Shown: piece after piece, positions 11,601 through 20,228 of the stretch
Layout of the letters: each line of letters begins with the position of its first letter
Numbering within the stretch: position 1 is the stretch's first letter
Origin: Perkinsus olseni
Taxonomy: Eukaryota; Perkinsozoa; Perkinsida; Perkinsidae
NCBI GenBank assembly: GCA_013115135.1
Contig: JABANP010000379.1
Location: forward strand, 1-52,794
Reading direction: 5' to 3'
DNA length: 52,794 nucleotides
Made by a program: the position numbers and the translations under genes
The notes under the pieces: model-generated
What the model saw: only the letters and a program-made list of their open reading frames with translations
Database searches by the model: none
What the model was told of the DNA's origin: nothing

Positions 11601-11949
11601 TAAAACGAGGAAAAAGATACATGGCCGCCCTGCTCCCCGACAACGAAAGTTCCCCCAAAAACCTTCCCTTCGCAAGTTCCGCCATTTCGCGGCTGAGATT
11701 CAACGGCATAGTACTGATATTGCGTCGTCTTTACTGATACTGCACAAAACCAACTCCACCGAAACGGTGTGCATCCGGGTAGTCCCTGTTACCGTCTAGC
11801 GGCAGCGTGGCAACGGCATATACACCATCCCCTTCTTCCCAGTTATTACCCTCTCCGATGTCCGCCAACCTAAACGGTTTCACAGCTCCCAATACTGCCG
11901 TCCCTCGCCAGAACGACACATGCCGGCGAATGACCAAGCCGGAAAGCAT
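5673..11949 (-). CDS. DBT: Dihydrolipoamide acyltransferase (E2) of branched-chain 2-oxoacid dehydrogenase, two lipoyl domains, 14 exons
   Basis: Mitochondrial acyltransferase core of the BCKDH complex. Exons: 11949-11850, 11442-11401, 10741-10669, 10620-10493, 10408-10268, 9760-9661, 9615-9431, 8909-8799, 7742-7513, 7028-6901, 6857-6716, 6433-6276, 6171-6092, 5752-5673; all phases close, 565 residues. N-terminal Arg-rich, acid-free targeting peptide ([16 protein letters not shown]). Lipoyl domain 1 ~25-105 (ESDKA, lipoyl Lys ~64); lipoyl domain 2 ~138-215 (ESDKA, Lys ~178); E3/E1-binding domain ~268-300 ([19 protein letters not shown]); catalytic domain from ~335, with active site HRHIDG ~535-540 and the DBT-type ending [17 protein letters not shown]. 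Animal DBT has one lipoyl domain, so the second is unusual. In apicomplexan relatives BCKDH stands in for mitochondrial PDH (literature); the same role here is inference. Start chosen by the targeting peptide. Confidence 0.93.
6172..6275 (-). repeat. E2 intron 12 (104 nt) carrying the 13-mer core
   Basis: Short GT..AG intron. On the plus strand positions 6197-6209 read the 13-mer core, so in the gene's sense the core is reversed (AATTTCGTGGCGC). Confidence 0.7.
6858..6900 (-). other. E2 intron 10, 43-nt micro-intron with 13-mer core (reverse orientation)
   Basis: Begins GTGAGTTGGG and ends GGGTTGTCAG. The core lies at plus 6876-6888 within the 20-mer TGACCGCGCGCCACGAAATT. The core and its flank fill about half the intron. 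Removing it joins CC|G in frame between two well-conserved catalytic-domain exons, so the boundaries are firm. Confidence 0.8.
7038..7050 (-). repeat. 13-mer core next to the 3' splice site of E2 intron 9
   Basis: In the gene's sense the intron ends TCACTGCGCCACGAAATTAT then TTTTCAG. The 20-mer is shared with intron 6. Confidence 0.75.
7260..7341 (+). repeat. Dispersed repeat (AACCAATTCTGAAAC family) in E2 intron 9
   Basis: Shares AACCAATTCTGAAAC, CCGCATTTTACG, AATCGATTCT-like and AGTTCCAG blocks in the same order with 26867-26964; a weaker copy is near 5035-5100. Function unknown. Confidence 0.5.
7388..7440 (+). repeat. Solo copy of the TCTAACTAAGCCGG terminal repeat, E2 intron 9
   Basis: Reads AGTCTAACTAAGCCGG, then GCGTTGGACT and AAACTCAC. 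The same blocks form both arms of the foldback element at 25118-25215 and one arm at 24056-24105. Confidence 0.6.
8161..8295 (+). repeat. TTTCAC/GTGAAA dispersed repeat in E2 intron 8
   Basis: Contains GTTTCACGCG, TTTTTCACC, AATGTGAATTTCGCGATGTG and ends CGGGTGAAACTCC. Best-preserved copy of the family and a useful reference for it. Confidence 0.65.
8390..8815. repeat. Imperfect direct duplication (~60 bp) flanking a tRNA-like unit in E2 intron 8
   Basis: The order CTCATTATAAAG.. TTGATAATCTAAAAT.. GAGCACCcc.. TGCCAAG occurs at about 8390-8460 and again at about 8745-8810, with ~290 bases between. The right copy overlaps the 5' splice site of the intron (8798). Confidence 0.6.
8675..8750 (-). 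other. tRNA-like unit (T-arm/B-box part) in E2 intron 8, sense orientation
   Basis: Minus strand reads GAGGTCTTGGGTTCGATCCC then CGGCC, followed by T-runs (GCGTTTTTC). It matches the tRNA TΨC arm/B box. I find no credible acceptor stem, so it is not called a tRNA gene. Confidence 0.6.
9616..9660 (-). other. E2 intron 6, 45-nt micro-intron with 13-mer core (sense orientation)
   Basis: Begins GTGAGGATTT and ends CCAAGGGTAG, with TCACTGCGCCACGAAATTAT in the middle (core at plus 9628-9640). Phase 2 on both sides. It splits lipoyl domain 2 at a position where lipoyl domain 1 has no intron. Confidence 0.85.
9960..10060 (-). repeat. TTTCAC/GTGAAA dispersed repeat in E2 intron 5
   Basis: Minus strand ends GCGGGTGAAACTG and contains CGATGTGAAATGG and GACGAATGTGA, in the same order as the other copies. 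Confidence 0.6.
10409..10492 (-). other. E2 intron 4 (84 nt): tRNA(Ser)-like intron
   Basis: The intron starts GTGGTAGAGTGGTTAAGG, close to the tRNA-Ser/Leu D-arm consensus, continues to GTCGTGGGTTCGATTTT (B-box-like) and ends CTATATTTTCAG. The 5' splice site is the first base of the D-arm-like block, so the tRNA-like body and the intron nearly coincide. Flanking exons join in frame as G|AC. Confidence 0.8.
10621..10668 (-). other. E2 intron 3, 48-nt micro-intron with 13-mer core (sense orientation)
   Basis: Begins GTGTTTTTTC, contains CGCGCGCCACGAAATTC (core at plus 10642-10654) and ends AGTATCTTAG. It splits lipoyl domain 1 directly after DITSR (AG|G TAC), where lipoyl domain 2 is uninterrupted. 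Confidence 0.85.
11257..11335 (+). repeat. TTTCAC/GTGAAA dispersed repeat fragment in E2 intron 2
   Basis: Contains GGTTCACCCG, GTGTGAATT, CGCGATGTGAAATGC and CAATATCGCCC, in family order. Confidence 0.5.
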
Positions 11950-13277
11950 ACGAACAACAAAAAAGAACTCCAAGACCCAGTCTAGACAGCCCCTCGGTAG
12001 GAGTAGCAGCACGTTGTTGCACAACTCGCGAAGACTCTCCAATCTCGGAAACACTTCGCCATTCTAGCGGTTTCGGGTACTGATGGTCGTCGAGCGCTCT
12101 GTTCTGAAATCACGAGGGTTCCCGGTTGTGGACACCCGAGGAGTTGACCCTCCACTGACCGATCATAAATGTTGTGGCCTTCATTCACCAATAGGAGCAT
12201 GGTAATGACCGTGACGGCTGCAAGTCCGTCCTTGGGCTCGAAAATCAAGCCCAGAAGTTTCCGATTTTCGCCTGAACCTGTCGCCTATCAGCATCACCTG
12301 GTTGATTCACAGATTCCAAAAACGAATACCGTTCTCAGCACCGAAAACTCACATAAGTCTGACTAGTACATGTGGTTTACGCGTTTTGCACCTGCCAAAT
12401 GTGAATTTCGCAATGTGAAATGTGAAATGCGTTTTTTCGCTGGTGTTTTTTATATCGCTGGTGGAACTCGACTGATGCGTTAAACGCGATTTACACGCGG
12501 CACTTAACGATAAAGTACTTGTTTCACGAAAGGCTCTCTATGTTTCACGCGATATGGCCTTATTTGCGATGTGTTATCTCGCGAGATGCCCCGATTTCGT
12601 GCTATTTCGCGCTTTTCGCGTTTTTCACTTTGCGAAAAACGCCGCTTCACGTATTACGGGTAAAACTCCATCATTATCCGTTCATCACCGATATCTGAAT
12701 TTTTTCCATTCAACTACGTATCCTTCACGGAAAATTCATATTGCACATGCGCTCCTCCAAGACTGACTTTTTCATACTTTTAATCCTTCATTTTTCATCA
12801 GCGAAAGCCACCTAACCATATAATAAAGTCACATGAAACACATATTTCCATACTACGCCGATTCACCGCCTGTAGGCCAGCTTCTTTCAAGCGATAAGGA
12901 AAAGTATCTCAGCGCGGAAACTCACAAAATCGTCCGAGGCAAGCATCGCCACTGCAACCAAATCCAACCCCAGAATTAATCGTCAGGTAGACGACATAAC
13001 ACAACTTTCCTGTCGCCGTGAGAGTCAGTTTTCGGCCCGAAAAAAGGAGGAGGACTGATAGCTGTACGTGGAAAGTAACGGGTAACCCACGAACGCTCCT
13101 CTTGAATAGTAGTATTATGTTTCCGAATGTTAATGACTAACAATATCAACATCAATCATCATTAACCTTAAAACCACAGCCGATCGAACGCCGACTGCAC
13201 GCCGGGAAAAGGGCACACAGCTCCCCCGTTTGCTTTCCTCGACAATCCTGACGCAACCTTGCTTACAAAATGCCTTC
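11950..13277. other. Intergenic region E2 - CCCH gene, with TTTCAC repeats
   Basis: About 1.3 kb upstream of E2 on the same strand. It contains two diverged TTTCAC-family copies (about 12379-12480 and 12530-12675). No further gene found; presumed E2 promoter or trans-splice region and CCCH 3' UTR. Confidence 0.45.
12379..12675 (+). repeat. Two diverged TTTCAC/GTGAAA repeats upstream of E2
   Basis: The first copy reads CACCTGCCAAATGTGAATTT, CGCAATGTGAAATG and GGTGGAACTC; the second reads GTTTCACGCG, TTTTTCACTTTGCG and ACGGGTAAAACTCC. Confidence 0.55.
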
Positions 13278-14650
13278 TCAATAATTCCTCCCATAAAATG
13301 CCGCGTCAGACAAACCGTGAGACATCTTCTCACTACCGCTACTGCTGATATTAGTGGTATGATGATGATGCCGATGATGATGATGCGATGCGGAGCTCCC
13401 AGACATCGCGCTCGAGTGACGCCCGCCACTGCCAGGCGTCACGCTTGTATTGTACATGTCACCGGTTAGAAGGTGATGCTCCTGCTGCTGATGGACAGGA
13501 GGCTGCTGCTGTTGTTGATGCAATTCCGTTTGCTTCAATAATTTAATAATTTGTAACTTTTCCTTCTTGCGACGTTTTATCTCACCCGGTGGGCACCTAA
13601 AATTGAGTAATTCCCTCCGGATAAGGAAATCTTCGCGCATTTCTAAAGCCAAGGAGGACGACATCGCCGTGGAGTTCGCTATCACCGTCGCTAGCGGTGC
13701 TGAGTGCGGATACAACGGTTCACTGCCGAGGGGGTAAAAATCCCGTGAACGGAGAAAATCGCTCCAAAACGTCCGCTATTACAAATGGCAAAACTCGCAC
13801 TGGGCTCCATGACGGCATCCGCTCGCATGATAAAACCACGCACAAGGTTTGCACGTCCCCGACGCATGCAGCCTCGACCTGAACACACCGTTGAGGAAAT
13901 GCAAGATAGCAAGATACCAAGGACTACCGCTGCTTACCCAATGCTAGGATAGACAGAGAGGTCCAGATCTATAGGGGTACTCTCCGGGCTGTGTGATGAA
14001 GCAACCGGACTTAAATTGCTCTCATTACCAACTGTCGTCGTGAAAGACTGAGAAAAAGACGAAAATCGTAAAATTCTGCGCGGAAAATTCAAAGCGAACT
14101 TTCTCGCAGAGAAAGAAATCTTCCGTCATTGTGATGCTCATTCAACCTCCTACTCCACGCACGACGTGAGACCGAAAAGTCGCCGTGGACAGAGGCCCAC
14201 TCCAGCGCTTCACCACAAATCAACGACAACTCATCACGCGCAGGAAAAGGATCACATATCGCCGAGAAGATGCGTGAAAATTCCAACCAGTCGTACGTAC
14301 GAAAAAACGGAGGACTGCCCGTCACTACCTTCGGTAAGGTCATGGTCATATCCACTGGACAACTCTGCGGCGTCTTCTTGCACGACGTAAGTTGGGAAGG
14401 GGGAAAGTTGATGAAGGTGTTCTTAATCGGCAGAAAACGGTCTTCTGAGGTGAGCCGGAAACATATCTTCCCAAGACTACGGTAAATGTAAGTCCCTCAC
14501 TGGAGCGAAAAATCCCGAAATCCGAGCGATTTTCCACATTTTTACGGGAAAAACCAAGCGTGCGTTCTCCCAGTGTCACTCCTCAAAAACCGACCAAATG
14601 TTCAACCCCTCGCTGCTATCAGAATCAAGCCTGCGCAAGAGCGCCGGCAT
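13278..14650 (-). CDS. CCCH zinc-finger protein with His/Gln-rich tail, 5 exons
   Basis: Putative RNA-binding protein of 242 residues. Exons: 14650-14595, 14476-14329, 14047-13938, 13878-13783, 13596-13278; phases close. A single zinc finger, C117-x8-C126-x5-C132-x3-H136 (GTCKPCAWFYHASGC..), is followed by HLCPPGEIKRRKKEK, a basic block I associate with dinoflagellate/apicomplexan CCCH proteins. The N-terminal half holds LPIKNTFINF; the Mei2-like RRM protein at 22.7 kb has VKNTFLDF, so a short motif is shared by two unrelated RNA-binding proteins. The C-terminus is Gln-rich then His-rich (HHHHRHHHH), low complexity. The zinc-finger exons are certain; the first exon and start (MPALLRRLDSDSS) are less sure. 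The start is only 22 bases from the stop of the upstream gene. RNA target unknown. Confidence 0.82.
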
Positions 14651-14672
14651 CAGCCGAGTCACCGCGCAGCTC

Positions 14673-15839
14673 TCATACGCTCACGACCGGGACATTGCGA
14701 CTACGAGTCCGACCAAGCCCCACTATTGCACCAATGAACCCCGACGCTAACGCTGCGGGGACCCCCACGAAGCGATGATGGCGAAAGCGGAATCGAATTT
14801 CCCATAGATCCAACCTCCAAGGCCATTAACGTTCCTTTGCTGCTCCTGCATCCGCTGGAGTCTCTCGTTCGTGCTCTCGTGACCGACTTCAATTGCTAAT
14901 CGGGTGAGAGTATCGATATCTTCTCGACTATATCTGACCGCCCGATCGATCATCAGGGCGAGCGCTAAGTTCATTGATTGATATTACCCCTGATGAGCTA
15001 GTGAATGGGTATCCAGAGTTGCAAGATCAGACACCGTTTCCAACCCATGGGCTCTCAGAAGGTCGATACCTGTCAAAAAACAACAAAGTCAAAAAAATCG
15101 CGAAAAATGCAAAAACCGATTTCTCATACTGAAGAAGAAATTTCACCAAGAAAAAAATCCTGCTACACAGGAGAACTGGGAGTGGAAACGATCTCCCAAT
15201 CTGAAAGGAGAGCAACCCTAGATTCTCCCAGGCCATGAGGATCTTCAAACTAGCAAGATTTCCTCCCGATAAAAAGAAGGGAAGCTGATTTTCGATTCCT
15301 CCGCAGACCACTAGTCTAGGGCGAATATTGACGCTGATGCAGCGGCAGCATGATTACCCTCGGGGGAGACCCCGTAAGTCACTAAAATGTCGACCGTAAG
15401 GCCCATGGCGTGCTGGAGGAGAAGGTGTTGTGTTGGAGATGAATGAGTGGCCGTCGTGGTGGCGGGAGCTGTACTGTAAGAGCTCTGCCCCAGGGTATCG
15501 GGTGATAAGGAATATAGACTGAAAAAAGAGCAACAAAGAATCGAACCGGGGACATCAGAATGCCAGACCGATCCACTAACCTACTGCACTAACAGTCCAC
15601 ACCTTACCCACCGCTACCACTTACTCGGGATTCTGATCAGGACCCAAACTGGACGCCGCTGAGAACAGTGATGGTGCCGGATACTCATCGACTTGCACCA
15701 GAGGCGTTGAACCTTGCCCAACCATCGGGGCATCTCTCCCATCAGACGCCCTGTGACGCCGTGACGCATCCGTCCCGTCACCAACACCATGCGCGCCTGC
15801 CGGTGCTATGCTGGACGAGTAAGTTAGACTATCTCGCAT
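14673..15839 (-). CDS. Unknown protein with possible C-terminal membrane anchor, 4 exons
   Basis: 201 residues from exons 15839-15625, 15518-15358, 14964-14815, 14752-14673; phases close. Not recognised. The first ~110 residues are Ser/Thr/Pro/Ala-rich and probably disordered. They are followed by a helical stretch (LALMIDRAVRYSREDIDTL, then RLQRMQEQQRN) and a Gly-rich hydrophobic segment GALASGFIGAIVGLG with a basic tail RTRSRN, which could be a tail anchor. A SNARE-like or other tail-anchored role is conceivable but I see no decisive layer residues. Intron 1 is tRNA-like. An alternative exon within intron 2 (minus, around 15070-14990) reads well but runs into TAA, so it was left out. Start is the first ATG after an upstream T-rich stretch. 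Confidence 0.55.
15519..15624 (-). other. Intron 1 (106 nt) of the unknown gene: tRNA-like intron
   Basis: Starts GTAAGTGGTAGCGGTGGG then TAAGG (D-arm-like), has GTCCCCGGTTCGATTC (B-box-like) and ends GCTCTTTTTTCAG, a T-run serving as polypyrimidine tract and 3' splice site. Flanking frames join as GA|T. Confidence 0.7.
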
Positions 15840-16015
15840 AAACAACCAAAGAGGGAGTCAACTTATCGAACTTTCAAAAAAAAATAGCCGGAAAAAGAAT
15901 AACACAACACACCATCTTCGCTGGTAAATAGAAACAACACTGTATAAGAAAGAAGGCGTATCTAACCGTTTCACACGATCTTTCCGCACTGCCAAGAATT
16001 AGCTGCTCTCGTTAT

Positions 16016-19000
16016 TCACTGTTCGCCCTTGTCTTTCTCGGCTTCCTTCTTCTTACCCAGGGCCACCGTGATCAGGTTTGGATGGTACTTGAGAGACGCA
16101 TTAGCGGTAGCGCTGGCTTGATCAATCGAACCTAATAACGGTCAAACAACATCCACTCGGTATATTCATGATTTTAAGGACAAAAACGACATCTGTGGGA
16201 TTCGAACCCGAGACCTCGATCATCAAATGACCTCACAGACAGACGCTCGAGAGATGGACTACACATACGACTGTAGATCGATCATAGACGTATCTTTTCA
16301 TCCGTATCTTACCAGCTGCGAGCTGCTTCAACACTAGAATGTTAGAGAGTATGACCCTCCTCATCTGCTGTACATCCCGCCTCGTCCTCGCATCAGCCAT
16401 CGATCGCTTCCCAACTTGATCCAAGAAAAATCCTGTGCGATTCATAGACTCTATGCTGTTCATGACGATCTGTTGCAGACCTAGAAATTACACAAAAATC
16501 TTAGCGGAGCGATGCAGAATATTTCCACGTGAAGAATCACGTTCACAGTACATCTGTCAAACAAAAAATAAATGCAAATACCCCCAAAAAACCCTCGCTG
16601 GGATTCGAACCCGGGATCTCCTAACACTAGAAGCTAAATTCTCATCACTACAACTTATCCAGCCTGACCATGCATGTGGAAGATGCTCATGGATGTAGTT
16701 AGGGAAATGCAAGAATGCAAGATTTCAAGTTGATCGTCCTTCGGCCCACTCACCCATATTGGTATCAGATTGGTCCTTTCCAGTCACCGCCATGGCAGTT
16801 GATTGAAGGAAATCCGCGAAGGTAAGCTCGTGAGGAAGACGATAACTGCGGGCGAGAAATTCCGAAAACGCGAATAAATCGCGCACAGTGGATCCCAGCA
16901 GCCTCCAAGGCACTCAATCAAACACCCGCTTCAAATCTTCCGACCGCGCGCCACAAAATTCGCCAGAAACCGCTCATCCAAAAAATCTTCCATCCCCTGA
17001 CCATTACCTAGATATTAGAGTCTGTATCCTCACGGCGAATCGCGAGGCGATCGACTTTGCCGCGGCCTCGGTCGGAGCACTCATCAGGCCAATGTACTGA
17101 AGGGCTAGTAACATACGGAAGGAACCTGGTCAAAGACGAGGTCGAAAGATACGCTCGAATGACACTATCACACACACGGGTCCTCATACAGTAACCGAAT
17201 AGGACGGGAAATGTCCAGAGGAAACTCCACCCTCAGTTTTTGTACACAACGACAAGGCCTCGATTTTTATGCTACTTGCGCGACCACAACCGACCGGCTA
17301 CACCGCTCAATCAGCCAGGCCTGTCTGTTCGTAAGCGAGTCATGCTACAACCACCTCTTCCTCAGTGAAGTCCCTCCAAAAAATACGCACACTACTTGGG
17401 ATCTCATCCGTCAACCAACGATCATCTAGCTACATCAGGGAAGCTTCACCTGCGATACCAGAACCATGTTTCGCTTCGCGTTTTTCACCATCCTCCGGTG
17501 AAAACCGCGCAAAAAAGGGGAATTTTTTACCCAAGGTGTAAAACGGGAGAGTAACTTCACATCTGCGGCCACAGTAGAGTTTCAACAGCAATAAGCAAAA
17601 CACATTCTTCTCCACCAAGAATGGCGCCCCGCGAAATTGGTGATTCCAGGGAAGTCCGAAGCACCGGAGCGGCCCTCATCGACACTACCCTGAATGATCT
17701 CCATCCTAGCTTGTAACAAGGCCATGTCATTGGTGGGCTCCGGGGGTGGGAGTTGACGATTCTTCCGCTCACTTCGTCGAACGTGACGAGGTTTGGAGGC
17801 AAGATCCAGTGCAGAGGCCATCTCGCGGAGGGCGTATAGCTGAGAGGGAAAAGAACAATGGAGATGGTGTCTCGGTCGGTCAAAAGACCCAAGGGTTAGT
17901 ATAATCGATGAAGATCCACGACGAGGTTGACCTAATCGATCAAGATACTCAATAAAGTTGACCTTATCGATCAAGATACCACCAACCGCTAATCCTCTTC
18001 CCCTCCTCATTACCCTAACGCCAATAAGATAATCCTCAAACCACAAGAGCATCGGCATCTCCTCGCTGTCAGCCAAGCCGAGCTCGAAAGTGAGCTGCAT
18101 CTCGATCTGCATCAGACTGATAGCCTGGTCCGTGACCCACGTCCAAGTAGACTTGTTGAAAGGCAATCGTTTGCCGTAGTTGATCTCGAGCATCTCATCC
18201 ATGCCGAAAGCCTGATCAAGAACCAATACCACACTTTCACCTACTCATATGAACCCCGCATCACTTGGCTTTGCATGATGTTGTACTCGGGGATGAGCTT
18301 AGGAATCGCTCATGCTGCCTCGACCGACTCTTGAGAAGAGTCCTGGCACGCAGCTGCGTGATGCGGACGCAATTGGACAAAACTCCAGCGGAGAACTCTT
18401 TATGTGCGGACCAGACATCACTCGGTACGCCCATAGACTGGAGGGAATCCTGAGAACTTGAATGATGCAAGCATGAAAATGACATTTTCCCAAAGCACGG
18501 CATTGGTATAATACCACAACACCCCCGTTTCGCGCCCAAGCGAGGCTGATTCCTTCTGAGAGCGCGATTCCGTCACAGACAATGGAGTCCCGAGAGAATC
18601 CGAACCGCGGGAGGATGACAATACCTTTTTCACTGCTCTCAACCAATATCATCATCCTACAAAGTTCACACGCGATACGACGTTATCATCACTACTCATC
18701 CGCCATCACAAGAAGATTGGCAAAACGACTCGATCCCGACCCAACCTCCCTCGCATCATGCACGCTCCAACCTAAGATTCCCCGATGCTCACCTTGACAA
18801 GTGCCTCCATATCGATGGTGTCCATGAGACGCAAGCTGGTGATGGCCCGGGCGAGGGGCTGCTCAGCGGCGCTGCCGTGACGAAGATCTTCCAAGAAGTG
18901 CTCCAAGTTGTCGAGAGTGTTGACCCTCGATAGGCCCTCAAAGGCGTAGCCGATATCCGTCAACAGCGAGTCCATACTCGAATACGCATCCTCGCGACTC

Positions 19001-19819
19001 AACGAGGGCACTTGGCGCGGCGGTCCTGACATCAACCAATTCCCAACAATGCACACTACACAAACCCGCACAAGTTCTATCCTCACCTGGGGGCATATCA
19101 TTATTATTGATACTAGCATCGAACAGCCTATCAAGCTGCTTCCTTCTGTTCTCGTCTTCTGCCAGTACCGCATCCCGGCCCGCCATCTGCAAGGCGTCCA
19201 GTACTTCACTCACGGTCGCCATAGTGCATCCCTCGCTCTTGCTGGTCTGTACGCTCTCTAATATCTTCTCGAGCGCTTCAAAAGCCGCTATCCTCCCGCC
19301 CAGACAGTCGGCCACCGCAGGAAGCTTCTTCTGATCGAGGGCGGCTCCGAGCAGGGCCAGCGGGGCGTCCTCATCGGCGACAACCTCGGATTCAAGCATG
19401 ATATCGCGGGCCAGCCACGAGCATCTCAGCGCTAAGTTGAGGAAATACTTCAACCCTTCATGATGGACCGAACCGAGATCATGGCAAAGCAGGCACGACC
19501 AAACCGTCTGCAGGGTCGTGTTACCGTTAAAATAGAGGTACACCATAGCAATCATCCCATCAGCGATGTACTTGGCATCATCATCGCTCAACTCGCCGCT
19601 TTCAGCCATAACCGTCTTCACGTCGGGCGTCTGGTGCAGGCCAACGTCCATCTTGGGCTGCATCAACTCGATCGCGCTCATCGCCTCGAAGGGACTGTAG
19701 TCGTCGCCATGCACTAGCTGGCCCAACTTCATAGAAGAGCAAGCGTTGGTGAGGGTGTTCGTGATGTCGGTCCAATCGCCATCGTTGTGCTGAGCGTAAG
19801 CGACAGTGGCTGCTAGCAT
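16016..19819 (-). CDS. NAA35: NatC auxiliary subunit NAA35/Mak10, ~10 exons, one apparent single-base frameshift
   Basis: Scaffold subunit of the NatC N-terminal acetyltransferase, which acetylates Met-hydrophobic N-termini on ribosomes. Exons: 19819-19087, 19025-18793, 18555-18523 (weak), 18449-18265, 18211-18014, 17839-17689, 17125-17008, 16845-16754, 16480-16313, 16131-16016; about 675 residues against ~725 in animals. Exon 1 has the Mak10 signature WTDITNTLTNACSSMKLGQL, then FEAMSAIELMQPKMDVG. Later blocks: KSRSRQHERFL, LADSEEMPMLLWFEDYL, EIIQGSFRMLLALQYIG and the C-terminal LKYHPNLITVALGKKK. Near plus 18300 the conserved frame shifts by one base (QHERFL to LIPEYNIMQSQ), either a sequence error or a real lesion. 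Introns include two with tRNA-like units and one with the 13-mer core. The 176-base gap to the next gene on this strand is short. Confidence 0.87.
16195..16260 (-). other. tRNA-like unit in the last NAA35 intron, sense orientation
   Basis: Minus strand reads GAGGTCTCGGGTTCGAATCC then CACAG, followed by GTCGTTTTTG. The B-box-like core is perfect; the D-arm side is poorly conserved. The host intron is 16312-16132. Confidence 0.6.
16592..16672 (-). other. tRNA-like unit in NAA35 intron 16753-16481, sense orientation
   Basis: Minus strand: GGTCAGGCTGGATAAGTTG (D-arm-like), TTTAGCTTCT, then GATCCCGGGTTCGAATCCC (T-arm), followed by GGTTTTTTGGGG and further T-rich sequence ending GTTTGACAG. I see no paired acceptor stem. 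Confidence 0.65.
16948..16960 (+). repeat. 13-mer core with one mismatch in a NAA35 intron
   Basis: Reads GCGCCACAAAATT within CCGACCGCGCGCCACAAAAT. It lies in the 162-nt intron 17007-16846, reversed relative to the gene. Confidence 0.65.
17437..17572 (-). repeat. TTTCAC/GTGAAA dispersed repeat in a NAA35 intron
   Basis: Minus strand shows GTTTTACACCTTGGGT, GCGGTTTTCACC, GGTGAAAAACGCG and CGCAGGTGAAGC. It aligns with the first half of the copy at 8161-8295. Host intron 17688-17126. Confidence 0.55.
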
Positions 19820-20228
19820 TGGGGAAGGTGTGATAAATAGAAACTGCTCCCGAGTACCAATTTTTCCGCGCTTCTACGGACCCCTTCCTGATTTCTGAGA
19901 AATCCCTGCATCAACCTAAGATTCACGCAGCTCCACCAGTTCATCTAGCTGTCTCGTCTCGCCGCTCCCGAAATACACCCTTTTTCGAGCCAGAACGAAT
20001 CCAGTGCCCATCCCGTCGTTGAGAGCATTTGGATTCTTCCCTCTATAACACCCACCACCTGCCTCAAGACTCAGTAGTGACGTGTATCCGCCTCAAAGAA
20101 GCCGCACGACGTAGCAGCAAGTCTCCCGCACGGATTGTAAAAAGCGCGCGCCCGAAGGATACCCCGCGTGTCACCCATGCGTCACGTAGACGAGCTCGTT
20201 CACTGTCCACTCACTGTCGATCGTGAAT
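19820..20228. other. Divergent promoter region (NAA35 / DMT transporter)
   Basis: 409 bases between two start codons on opposite strands. No recognisable TATA or other motif. It must hold both promoters or trans-splice acceptors. Confidence 0.45.

Noticed and set aside
14701..14892. Longer third exon (GGWIYGKFDSAFAIIASWG) in the unknown gene
   Set aside because: It ends out of frame with the C-terminus; a 62-nt GT..AG intron beginning in front of it restores phase exactly.
14990..15072. Extra exon (IDLLRAHGLETVSDL) in the unknown gene
   Set aside because: It reads well and matches the incoming phase, but it meets an in-frame TAA before the next exon and no downstream donor restores phase; skipping it gives a closed model.
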